The translations under genes and the position numbers were made by a program. Shown piece by piece: positions 1-7,317 of a DNA stretch of 64,000 nucleotides. The DNA comes from Nitrospinae bacterium bin107 (GTDB lineage Bacteria; UBA8248): positions 17,301 through 81,300 of the forward strand of contig MPNJ01000018.1 of the NCBI GenBank assembly GCA_002238965.1, given 5' to 3'. Positions within the stretch are counted from its first letter, which is position 1, and each line of letters begins with the position of its first letter. The notes beneath the pieces are model-generated. The model worked only from the letters and a program-made list of their open reading frames with translations. It had not been told where the DNA came from and searched no databases.

Positions 1-472
1 CGTATTCCGACAAGACGATCATGCGGTCGTCGTCGAGCAGGCTGTGCAGGCAAAAGGCGATTTCGGGCAGGCAGGCGTTGATCTCGTCGATGAGCAGCCA
101 GTCGCCCGATTGCATGGCGTCGACCAGGATGCCGTTTACCCAGTAGGTGCCCTGTTCGTTGATCATCAGCTTGCCCACGAACTCATCGACCGTGGTCATG
201 CCGTTCAGGTTCACGCGACGGAAGCCGTTGTTCGTCATGTGGGCGAGGTGGCGCACCGAGAGGGTCTTGCCGACGCCGGTCTCCCCCACGAGGAGGACGG
301 GCAGGTTCTTGCTCACCGCCCACGCGATGCGCTCGAGCCCATCGCCCGCCGCGAGATAGAATTGCGCCGGAGGAACGAAGGAGTTCCCGTTCATCTCGTT
401 GATCGGGATTTCGCTGCGCCCGATGCGGTAGGCGCCGTTTTCCACGGTTTCACTCAAAATTTCGGTACTCAA
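1..472 (-). CDS. MoxR/CbbQ-like AAA+ ATPase, N-terminal part (cut by window edge)
   Basis: The gene runs leftward out of the window, so only about the first 157 residues are present. They contain a Walker A motif (GETGVGKT) and a Walker B motif (LLIDEIN), in the arrangement of the AAA_5/MoxR-CbbQ-NorQ group, which remodels metal- or cofactor-containing enzymes. The start is inferred to be TTG at 472-470, overlapping the TGA stop of the upstream gene (TTGA); no better start precedes it in this frame. The tight overlap implies translational coupling to the EF2563-like gene. CO-dehydrogenase-type molybdenum hydroxylase operons often pair such an ATPase with an XdhC-like factor, so a maturation role is plausible but inferred. 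A VWA-domain partner would be expected further left, outside the window. Confidence 0.8.
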   Translation of the reverse strand, partial: MSTEILSETVENGAYRIGRSEIPINEMNGNSFVPPAQFYLAAGDGLERIAWAVSKNLPVLLVGETGVGKTLSVRHLAHMTNNGFRRVNLNGMTTVDEFVGKLMINEQGTYWVNGILVDAMQSGDWLLIDEINACLPEIAFCLHSLLDDDRMIVLSEY

Positions 473-1323
473 TTCGCATACTCCATGGCTGATACGCCGA
501 ACAGGAACATCATGATGGCCTCGAGCGCGCCGCCGCCGATGGCGCGCGATTTATCCGATATCGTGTGGCAATGGGCGGGCTCGGCCCTCGGGTCGACGTC
601 GCCCACCTTGAAGCCGGCCGACACCTCGATGCCGTCTCTCAGAAGACCGCGCAATACGCCGTCGATGGCTGAGCGCACCTCCGCGCCGTCCACATGGGCG
701 ACGGCCTCGCCCGCGCTCACCACGTCGCCGATTCCGGCGATGGAGGTGAAGACGCCGGCTTTGGGCGCGCGCAGCAGCCGCTCGGTGGTGTATCCGCCGA
801 TGGGGCCCGGAACGCCTGTATTTGGTTTTGCGGCGCCTTCGAGAATCACCCGCCCCAGGTCGTGTCCCCGGGAGGTCTCGACCACGGCGTGGCAATCAAC
901 GCCCGCCGTGAAGCCCGGCCCCAGGCCGACCACGACCTCCGCGTCCTCGATGCGGGTGCCGAGGTTTCGCTTCGCCAGAATCGCATCCACCACGACGGCG
1001 GGCCGGAGGTGGGCGATCACCTCTGCCTGCGGATCCACCATCACCGGAATCGAGCTTGTGTCCAGGATGGCGCGCGCGTTCTCCGCTTTCTCTTCGGGCG
1101 TCTCCCCGTCCGCCTTGATGGAGGTAATTCCCTCCACTTTCCACTCACTGGCGTAGAGACATTCTGCGAAGGAGACGGTGCGCCTCACCATGGTGGGGTT
1201 TTCGATTTCAGTGATCGCGACCGGAAAGCCCGCGCGGTGAAGTCGGTGAGCCACGCCTGTGGCGAGGTCGCCGCCTCCTTTCACGAGCACGAGCGTATCT
1301 GCGATGGCCCTGCGGTTACTCAT
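469..1323 (-). CDS. yqeB: EF2563/YqeB-type protein of selenium-dependent molybdenum hydroxylase systems
   Basis: This 284-residue protein begins with a glycine-rich nucleotide-binding-like motif (KGGGDLATGV, residues 15-24), followed by a Rossmann-like region. It matches my memory of the EF2563/YqeB family, which is found with selenium-dependent molybdenum hydroxylases and whose biochemical step is not established. The start chosen is ATG at 1323, 5 bp after the Rid gene stop; a longer upstream reading would run through the Rid gene. The conserved C-terminal half includes CHTISDKSRAIGGG. It overlaps the downstream ATPase by 4 bp. Together with the UGSC selenoprotein nearby it suggests an organism that uses selenium, but no hydroxylase subunit lies in the window. 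Confidence 0.78.
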   Translation of the reverse strand: MSNRRAIADTLVLVKGGGDLATGVAHRLHRAGFPVAITEIENPTMVRRTVSFAECLYASEWKVEGITSIKADGETPEEKAENARAILDTSSIPVMVDPQAEVIAHLRPAVVVDAILAKRNLGTRIEDAEVVVGLGPGFTAGVDCHAVVETSRGHDLGRVILEGAAKPNTGVPGPIGGYTTERLLRAPKAGVFTSIAGIGDVVSAGEAVAHVDGAEVRSAIDGVLRGLLRDGIEVSAGFKVGDVDPRAEPAHCHTISDKSRAIGGGALEAIMMFLFGVSAMEYAN

Positions 1324-1328
1324 TGCGC

Positions 1329-1721
1329 CTAATCTTCCACGAAGGCGATCGCGTCGATCTCGATGAGCCATTCGGGTTTCGCCAGGCCACTCACGATCAG
1401 GAGCGTGCTCGCCGGGTAGGGTTCGCTGAAGTATGTCTGCCGCACCTCCATGCATCCCGGGACATTCGCAGCGTCGGTGATATAGACCGTAAGGCGGATG
1501 ATGTCCGCCATCCCGGCGCCCGCTGCCTCGAGCGCGGCCTTGATGTTCTCGTACACCTGCCGGGTCTGCGCCCTGATGTCGTCCCCACCGACCGTGTTGC
1601 CGTCCACGTCGACCGCCACCTGGCCCGCCAGCATGATGAGATGTCCGTTCGATACCTTCCAGCCCGTGGAATACGCGGCGACCGGCTTCACCTTATCGGA
1701 GTTGATTTGTTGTTTCGCCAT
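1329..1721 (-). CDS. Rid family (YjgF/UK114) protein
   Basis: A 130-residue protein of the trimeric Rid family. RidA proper deaminates reactive enamine/imine intermediates using a conserved arginine near the C-terminus (Arg105 in E. coli). Here the matching stretch reads YPASTLLIVSGL, so the arginine position is occupied by serine. That places the protein in one of the Rid subgroups without the classical deaminase residue, whose functions are mostly unknown. ATG at 1721 is preferred over ATG at 1739 because GGGAG lies 8 bases upstream of it; the 1739 start would place this ribosome-binding site inside the gene. It is first in a leftward run with the EF2563-like and ATPase genes. Confidence 0.85.
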   Translation of the reverse strand: MAKQQINSDKVKPVAAYSTGWKVSNGHLIMLAGQVAVDVDGNTVGGDDIRAQTRQVYENIKAALEAAGAGMADIIRLTVYITDAANVPGCMEVRQTYFSEPYPASTLLIVSGLAKPEWLIEIDAIAFVED

Positions 1722-1930
1722 GGATTGTTTCTCCCCCATCTCATCAGAAAAGAAAGGTCATCTTCCCCGGAAACGAGAATCTAGCACGGGGGCCGAACCC
1801 GAGGCAACGCAAACGAGTGATTTGTCGCGCGGCGACGGGCAAGAAATACTTTGCATGGAGGCTGATGGCACCCTTGGTGGCCATCCGGTGAAGGTGCTGT
1901 CGAAAACCACCTCGCCGGTCCCGTCGAACC

Positions 1931-1976
1931 CTCATTCCTCAATCGGGTTCGACCTCATTCCTCAATCGGGTTCGAC
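1931..1976. repeat. Tandem 23-bp direct duplication
   Basis: Two perfect adjacent copies of a 23-bp unit (CTCATTCCTCAATCGGGTTC + GAC) lie in the gap between the Rid gene and the TetR gene. The rest of this 490-bp gap (1722-2215) holds a C-run/G-run hairpin near 2040-2068 (CCCCCTCGAAAAAGGGGG) and no convincing gene. The short open frames here are read from non-coding sequence. Confidence 0.85.
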
Positions 1977-2215
1977 TCTCACCCCCTTCTCAGGAAGGTT
2001 TTTTCTTTCCACACCCCTCGACGGCGGGAAACTTTGCCTTTACCCCCTCGAAAAAGGGGGGCAGGGGGTTTTCAACTGCGCCGACAGGGTGCGAATTTTC
2101 GTGAAATCGGATTTTTCGTGTGATAAGTTTTTGACTCGTAATGATGATTGGAACCGCCAAACCGCTGGCATGCGAATGAATTCCATGCTTTACAGAGCGG
2201 ACGAGGAGAGGACCC

Positions 2216-2806
2216 GTGGGAAAAATGCCAAAGTACGAGATGGACGAAGTTTTAACGAAAATCATGAGGCAGTTCTGGCGTCACGGCTATTCGGCAACGT
2301 CGATTCGCGATATCGAGAACGCAACAGGCCTTTTCAGAGGAAGCTTGTACCACGCCTTCGGCGACAAGCGCGAGATGTTCATGCGGGCGCTTCACCGTTA
2401 CGATCAACTCTACCGCGAGGATCCGATTAAGGAACTCGAAAAACATTCATCGCCACGACAGGCGGTGCTGGCCGTGTTCGAGGCCGCCGCTTCGGAAGTG
2501 ATGGAAAACGGTTCGAGCGACGGCTGCCTCGAGGTGAACATTGCTTTGGAGCTTGGTGCGCACGATCTGGAGGTGGCTTCGATATTGACCGGCGCGTTCA
2601 CTGGAATGACGGAGTTTCTTCACACTTCCATCAGGCGAGGCCAGGCCAATGGCGAGATTTCCACTGAAGTCGATCCTGAGCTGACTGCAAAATCTTTACT
2701 TGGTCTCTTCCTGGGTCTCAGGGTGCTGTCGCGCGTCTCCCCCGATGAGAGTTTTCTGGAATCCGTCTTGGGGCAGGCCGAGGCGCTCTTGCCGTCGCCT
2801 GCCTAG
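2216..2806 (+). CDS. TetR/AcrR family transcriptional regulator
   Basis: A 196-residue one-component regulator with the TetR N-terminal helix-turn-helix at residues about 27-48 (SATSIRDIENATGLFRGSLY) and a divergent helical ligand-binding domain behind it. The GTG at 2216 is chosen because GAGGAGAGG lies just upstream at good spacing; the in-frame ATG at 2225 would leave the ribosome-binding site too far away. It stands between two leftward gene groups (Rid/EF2563/ATPase and UGSC/partner/acyl-CoA dehydrogenases) and could control either, but no operator was identified. The ligand is unknown. Confidence 0.88.
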   Translation: MGKMPKYEMDEVLTKIMRQFWRHGYSATSIRDIENATGLFRGSLYHAFGDKREMFMRALHRYDQLYREDPIKELEKHSSPRQAVLAVFEAAASEVMENGSSDGCLEVNIALELGAHDLEVASILTGAFTGMTEFLHTSIRRGQANGEISTEVDPELTAKSLLGLFLGLRVLSRVSPDESFLESVLGQAEALLPSPA

Positions 2807-3051
2807 GTTTCGCGAAAAGGCGTTGTTGAATATCCCGGCCCCGGGAGCGAGCGCAAATTCAGTTCCTCCTTCATCAGTCGGAACTGACCTCACCCGTCGC
2901 TTCAAAACCTCCCTTATCGGAGTTGGTGAAAAAGCCCGGTTTTGTGATTACGCGAATAAAACCATCCGGGCAGGAGGGCCCGTAGGGAGAGGTCGCGACC
3001 TCGGACAGGCACGGGGGCCTGTCCCTACAACTCTGGTCGGTGATTACAACC
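2807..3051. repeat. Intergenic repeat remnants, including a GGACAGGC...GCCTGTCC palindrome
   Basis: No gene is seen. Positions 3003-3028 carry one copy of a short palindromic family (GGACAGGCACGGGGGCCTGT then CCCTAC) that recurs elsewhere in the window. Near 2920-2955 is a degraded copy of the GTTGAAAAAGYCCCGGTTTT motif that recurs next to the transposase at the right end. Confidence 0.7.
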
Positions 3052-4131
3052 TTATTTGCCGGTGTCGATCTTCCGCGTCACCGAGCGCGTGGGGCCGAAG
3101 GTGGGCATGTAGCACGAGTGCTTGCCGGCTCCGCCCGTGACGATCAAGAGCAGATCTTCCGGGTCATCGAGCAGGGGAATCTCGAAATCATCGTCGTCTT
3201 CGTGTTCGGCTATTTCCTCGCCCCAGGTCTGCATCCCCCACATGGCGCCGCGCTTCAATTGCCGCACGGGCTTGCGGGCGAGTTCGTAGATCCTCTCCTT
3301 CACGTCCGTTTTCGTGAGGCCGTCTCCGGCAATGGTGGCCGCGTGCTCGGGGCCGAGGGCGAGAACGGGTTCTCCGCGCAGATAGAAGTTGTTGCTCCCC
3401 ATGATGGACATCGTGTCGGCGGCGGTGGCGAGGATGCCCTCCGCCGTGTGGCTCACGTGATCGTTGATGTTGTGGGGTCCCTCGCAGCCCACGAGCGTCA
3501 CGGCGCTCTCCTCAGGAGAGGAGCCGCGCTCCACATGCAACGGCTCCCAGGGGGAGGCCGCCTCGTTCTCGGCGATGCAGAACGCGTATTTCGCGGGCGA
3601 CCCCTGCGTAGCGCGATCCAAGACGCCGGGGCTCGCGCCGCCTACGTTCAGGAGCGTCAGGCGCATCGCGCGGCCTATCGTCGCGTTCGCCCGGTTACCG
3701 GGGGCGAAACATCCATACTCGGCATTCAGGCCGATTTCCTCGACGACCGGGCCGTTCACGATGATGAGGGGCGCCACCGGGTGGGTCGTCGCCTGAATGG
3801 CGTGGAGCGAGAACTCGGGCGCCAACACCGCCCGGATCGCAGCGACCAGAACGGGCATGTACGCAGGATGACAGCCGGCCATTACGGCGTTCACGGCGAG
3901 TGCCTCGACCGTGATGACTCCCTGGCGGGGCGCCAGGAGGCCGATTTCCACATCGGGAGCGAGGCCTGAGCCTTCGACCATTCTGGCGACCCGCTCGGGC
4001 GTCGGGGGAACGACGGGGAGGCCGTCGCCCCAGCCCCGGGCTTCGAGCAGGCGCGCCATCGCCTCGGGCGTGTCGCGGACCTTCACGCGCTCGCTTTCAA
4101 ACGCAATATCTTCCTGAGAGTGGTCGTTCAT
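3052..4131 (-). CDS. Conserved protein of unknown function encoded next to the UGSC selenoprotein
   Basis: A 359-residue protein I cannot assign to a named enzyme family. Visible features are an N-terminal GWGDGLPVVPPTPERV segment, several scattered cysteines (within MAGCHPAY, EYGCFAPG, LVGCEGPHN and HSCYMPTFG) and an acidic stretch (EHEDDDDFEIPLLDD) before the C-terminal VTGGAGKHS segment. There is no signal peptide or membrane segment, so it is probably cytosolic. ATG at 4131 is chosen; it lies 13 bp after the UGSC stop, and upstream extension would run into that gene. The arrangement suggests co-transcription with, and partnership to, the UGSC protein. A redox or substrate-processing role is only an inference from that neighbour. 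Confidence 0.75.
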   Translation of the reverse strand: MNDHSQEDIAFESERVKVRDTPEAMARLLEARGWGDGLPVVPPTPERVARMVEGSGLAPDVEIGLLAPRQGVITVEALAVNAVMAGCHPAYMPVLVAAIRAVLAPEFSLHAIQATTHPVAPLIIVNGPVVEEIGLNAEYGCFAPGNRANATIGRAMRLTLLNVGGASPGVLDRATQGSPAKYAFCIAENEAASPWEPLHVERGSSPEESAVTLVGCEGPHNINDHVSHTAEGILATAADTMSIMGSNNFYLRGEPVLALGPEHAATIAGDGLTKTDVKERIYELARKPVRQLKRGAMWGMQTWGEEIAEHEDDDDFEIPLLDDPEDLLLIVTGGAGKHSCYMPTFGPTRSVTRKIDTGK

Positions 4132-4144
4132 TTCGTGCGCCCGC

Positions 4145-4753
4145 CTATGCGAAGAGCGCCTTGTGGCGCACCGTCTTTCGGGGCGGGACGTATTCGCGCT
4201 CCCGGTACTCTCGCCTGAGCGATTCGGCGTCGCTCGTGAGGATGCGCCGCACCTCCTCCACCGCACCGTCTCCCAGCGCGCGCGCTTGTTCCGGTGCGAT
4301 TCCCCCCACCGGATGCGCGACGACGACTATCGGCAGGCCGGGCATCCCCAGGGCCGTTCTCTCGTTCGTGCCCAGGGCCGAGAATTCACTCGAGCAGAAC
4401 GTGGCCGTCGGAACGCCCGCTTTTTCCATCTCCACCGAGTCATGGATACTCCATGACGTGCAACTCCCTCAGTCGCCCACGGCGCAGACGGCCAGGTCGA
4501 CCTGTTCGAGGAATTCTTCCAGGCGATCCTCCGGCAGGGTGGGGTTCGGCTTTCCCCAGCGGACGATGCGCAGCGTCTCGTCCTCCTGTGCGAGAAGCTC
4601 CTCAATCCGCTCCAAGAGGACGTCGGCGTTCGGCTTGTTGTTGTGGAAAAAACCGATTCTGAGACCCCCGATATCTTCGGGCCGTTCCGCCAGTGGGTGG
4701 TCGCCCGCGCGGACGAAGGAGGTGGGTTTCATGATTTCAATCATCTGGCTCAT
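4145..4753 (-). CDS. UGSC-family selenoprotein, read through an in-frame UGA
   Basis: Two open frames of 94 and 96 codons lie in one continuous frame separated by a single TGA at 4471-4469. Reading that TGA as selenocysteine gives 202 residues with the motif D-U95-G-S-C98-T-S-W-S-I-H-D, the signature of the UGSC family, first noticed in metagenomic selenoproteome surveys. ATG at 4753 has GGAG 7 bases upstream. A compact perfect hairpin directly follows the UGA (see the SECIS entry). The U-x-x-C pair suggests redox or thiol chemistry, but the substrate is unknown. It sits 28 bp after an acyl-CoA dehydrogenase gene and 13 bp before its unknown partner, in one leftward unit. Ordinary annotation would split or discard this gene. 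Confidence 0.9.
4439..4471 (-). promoter_or_regulatory. Bacterial-type SECIS element with UGA Sec codon
   Basis: On the minus strand, 11 bases after the UGA, lies a perfect 8-bp stem (GTCATGGA / TCCATGAC) with the 3-base loop GTA. The loop is 20-22 bases past the UGA. A short hairpin within the coding region at this distance, with G in the apical loop, is the known form of bacterial SECIS elements bound by SelB. The neighbouring CAC and GTG can extend the stem with a bulge. The structure is read from the sequence; SelB recognition is inferred. Confidence 0.75.
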
Positions 4754-4781
4754 CTCGAATCTCCGGTATGGGTAACTGGAA

Positions 4782-5948
4782 CTATAAACTCAATAAATTC
4801 TGGGCGATGACCATGCGCTGAATCTGGTTGGTCCCCTCGATGATCTGCAACTGCTTCGCGTCTCTCATGAACCGCTCGAGCGGATGGTCTTTCATGTAGC
4901 CCGCGCCGCCGAGCACCTGTATGCCGTCCACGGCGGCCTTCATGGCGGCGTCGGTGGCGTAGCATTTCGCTGCGCAGATGAAATGCACGTCTTCTTTCCG
5001 GTAGCGCCCATTATCCACCATCGAGGCGGCGCGGTAAACGAGCATGCGTGCCGCTTCGGTTTCCATGAACATGTCGGCGAGCATGAATTGCACCGCCTGG
5101 TGCTGCGCGATGGGCTTGCCGAATGCCTCGCGCTCCCTGGCGTAATTCGATGCGTAATCCAAGCACCCCTGCGCCAGACCCACGCCCCGCGCGCCGATGC
5201 CGGGCCGCGCCTGGTTGAAGCCGAGCATGGCGGTCTTGAATCCAAGGCCTGGCTCGCCAATCATGTTCTCAAGGGGCACGCGCGTGTTTTCCAGAAACAC
5301 CTCACAAGTCGGGATTCCCCGCATCCCCATCTTCCGCTCATGGCGCCCCACGCGGAATTCGCCCCTGGGTACGATGAAGAAAGAGATGCCCTTCGCCCCC
5401 TTGCCGGGTTCGGTCTTGGCCGCCACGGTGATGAAGTCGGCCACGCTCGAACCCGTGCAGAAGCACTTCTGGCCGTTGATGACCCAGGTATCTCCGTCGC
5501 GTACGGCGCGCGTCGTAATGTTCGCGGCGTCAGAACCCGCGTGCGGCTCGGTGAGCGCGAAGGCGGGCCGCAACTCGCCCCGGGCGACGCCGGCGAGATA
5601 GCGGTTTTTCTGCGCCTCGCTACCGCCGATGGCGATGGGCCGCGTGGCGAGGAGGTGGACGGAGAAGAAAAGGGGGGAGTTCGAGCAGAAGCGCGCCATC
5701 TGCTCGATGGCGATGCAGGTTTCGAGAATACCGAGACCCGACCCGCCGTAGGCTTCCGGCACGTAGAGGCCGAGCAGGTCGTGGGATTTCAGAAGCTCGA
5801 AGACGTCTTCGGGGTATTCGTCGTTCTCGTCGATCTCGGCGGCGCGCGGCGCGACGTGGCGACGGCTCAGTTCATACACCGTCTCGGCCAGCATCCGCTG
5901 GGCCGGATTGAGTTCGAACGCGCCTCCGGAACCCGGACTTCCCGTCAC
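4782..5948 (-). CDS. Acyl-CoA dehydrogenase (first of a tandem pair)
   Basis: A 388-residue FAD-dependent acyl-CoA dehydrogenase, full length for the family. The ALTEPHAGSDA segment forms part of the FAD/substrate site, and the C-terminal IIEGTNQIQRMVIAQNLL carries the expected catalytic base Glu371, in the position used by short-/medium-chain and butyryl-CoA dehydrogenases. The likely start is GTG at 5948, with GGAG 9 bases upstream; it lies 12 bp after the neighbouring dehydrogenase. The two proteins are similar enough to be a tandem duplication. With the UGSC pair downstream, this may be one degradative operon. Substrate chain length or branching cannot be told from the sequence. Confidence 0.92.
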   Translation of the reverse strand: MTGSPGSGGAFELNPAQRMLAETVYELSRRHVAPRAAEIDENDEYPEDVFELLKSHDLLGLYVPEAYGGSGLGILETCIAIEQMARFCSNSPLFFSVHLLATRPIAIGGSEAQKNRYLAGVARGELRPAFALTEPHAGSDAANITTRAVRDGDTWVINGQKCFCTGSSVADFITVAAKTEPGKGAKGISFFIVPRGEFRVGRHERKMGMRGIPTCEVFLENTRVPLENMIGEPGLGFKTAMLGFNQARPGIGARGVGLAQGCLDYASNYAREREAFGKPIAQHQAVQFMLADMFMETEAARMLVYRAASMVDNGRYRKEDVHFICAAKCYATDAAMKAAVDGIQVLGGAGYMKDHPLERFMRDAKQLQIIEGTNQIQRMVIAQNLLSL

Positions 5949-5960
5949 CTCGGCATGCTC

Positions 5961-7133
5961 CTAGAGGCCGAGCAGGTTCCGGGCGATGATCATCCGCTGT
6001 ATCTGGCTCGTTCCCTCGACAATCTGGATCTGCTTGGCGTCGCGCATGAAGCGCTCGAGCGGGTGGTCCTTCATGTAGCCGGCTCCGCCCAAGACCTGGA
6101 TGCCGTCTATCGCGCACTTCATCGCCATGTCGGCAGCGTAGGTCTTGGCCGTCGAGAAATACCTGGCGTTCTCCTTGCCGATCTGGCCTGCGTCCACCAT
6201 GGCGGCCGCGCGGTAGACGAGCAATCGCGCCGCCTCGATGTCCATGAACATGTCGGCGAGCATGAACTGCACGGCCTGGTGCTGGGCGATGGGCTTTCCG
6301 AACGCCTCACGCTCCTTGGCATAGTTGGCAGCGTAGTCGAGACAGCCCTGGGCCAGGCCCACCGCGCGCGAGCCGATGGCGGGCCGCATCTGGTTAAAGC
6401 CGACCATCGCGGTCTTGAAGCCCTGGTTCAGCTGGCCCACCTGGTTCTCGAGCGGGACGGCCACGTTGTCGAGGTTGAGCATGCAGGTCGAGATGCCGCG
6501 CATGCCCATCTTGCGCTCGTGCTTGGCGATGCTGAAGCCCGGCGCGTCGGTGGGCACGATGTAGTAGGTGATGCCGCGCGTGCCGGCGTGGGGGTCGGTC
6601 TTGGCGGCGACGGTGATGAAGTCCGCCTTGTCGGGCCCCGTGCAGAAGCACTTGGTGCCGTTGATGACCCACTCGTCACCCTCCTTGACGGCGCGCGTGC
6701 GGATGTTGCCCGCGTCCGAGCCCGCGTGGGGTTCGGTGAGGGCGTAGGAGCCTCTGAGTTCTCCCTTCGCGAGGCCCGTCATGTAGTGGTCTTTCTGCTC
6801 CTGCGTGCCGCTCAGGTCGATGACGCGGCTCGAGAGCATGTTGAGCACGATGAAGAGCGGGGAGTTCGAGCAGACGCGCGCGATCTCCTCGATAGCGACG
6901 CAGCCGCCCAGAAAGCCCATGCCGCCGCCCCCGTATTCCTCGGGGAAGAAGATGCCGAGCAGGCCGTGTTCTTTTTGAAGCTGGAAGATGTCTTCGGGGT
7001 ATTCCTCGTTCTCGTCGATGTCGGCGGCGCGCGGGGCGATGTAGCGCTCCGAGAGTTCACGGACCGTCTGGCGGAGCATCTTTTGCGTTTCGTCTAAATC
7101 GAATTGCAGCGTGGATTCCGTTTGCAGGCTCAT
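5961..7133 (-). CDS. Acyl-CoA dehydrogenase (second of a tandem pair)
   Basis: A 390-residue paralogue of the downstream dehydrogenase, sharing long identical segments such as AREREAFGKPIAQHQAVQF-type and GGAGYMKDHPLERFMRDAKQ. The catalytic glutamate is Glu373, in VEGTSQIQR. ATG at 7133 is chosen, with TGGAG upstream; the longer frame to 7475 would cross the divergent promoter region and lacks family similarity. It is the first gene of the leftward unit that continues through the second dehydrogenase, the UGSC selenoprotein and its partner. A candidate promoter lies 55 bp upstream. Confidence 0.92.
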   Translation of the reverse strand: MSLQTESTLQFDLDETQKMLRQTVRELSERYIAPRAADIDENEEYPEDIFQLQKEHGLLGIFFPEEYGGGGMGFLGGCVAIEEIARVCSNSPLFIVLNMLSSRVIDLSGTQEQKDHYMTGLAKGELRGSYALTEPHAGSDAGNIRTRAVKEGDEWVINGTKCFCTGPDKADFITVAAKTDPHAGTRGITYYIVPTDAPGFSIAKHERKMGMRGISTCMLNLDNVAVPLENQVGQLNQGFKTAMVGFNQMRPAIGSRAVGLAQGCLDYAANYAKEREAFGKPIAQHQAVQFMLADMFMDIEAARLLVYRAAAMVDAGQIGKENARYFSTAKTYAADMAMKCAIDGIQVLGGAGYMKDHPLERFMRDAKQIQIVEGTSQIQRMIIARNLLGL

Positions 7134-7187
7134 TTCATGGCTCCAGCGGTTTGATAATTTTGAGAAAGCGCTAGGGTTTATGGTTTC

Positions 7188-7217
7188 ATAATCCACCCCG
7201 CAACGATTGCGTGTCAA
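7188..7217 (-). promoter_or_regulatory. Candidate sigma-70 promoter of the acyl-CoA dehydrogenase/UGSC unit
   Basis: On the minus strand, TTGACA (7217-7212) and GATTAT (7193-7188) are separated by 18 bases, about 55 bases before the dehydrogenase ATG. The -35 is perfect and the -10 is fair. It lies in the divergent gap shared with the amidohydrolase. Confidence 0.45.
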
Positions 7218-7317
7218 CGCTTCGGGGGGAATAATGTCTTGATTCCGATTTTTGGATTGCTCTGGCGCTCGCCCGTGATTGAGGCCTGCGCCTCGTTTCA
7301 ACCAAGGAGTCATGCGC

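Noticed and set aside
4145..4753. Interpretation of the UGSC gene as a pseudogene with a nonsense mutation
   Set aside because: The TGA falls exactly on the U of the family's U-G-S-C motif and a SECIS-like hairpin follows, so selenocysteine insertion explains it better.
4884..7097. 737-codon open frame antisense to the two acyl-CoA dehydrogenases
   Set aside because: It is the shadow of two clear enzyme genes in GC-rich DNA; its His/Arg/Gly-rich composition is typical of such shadows.
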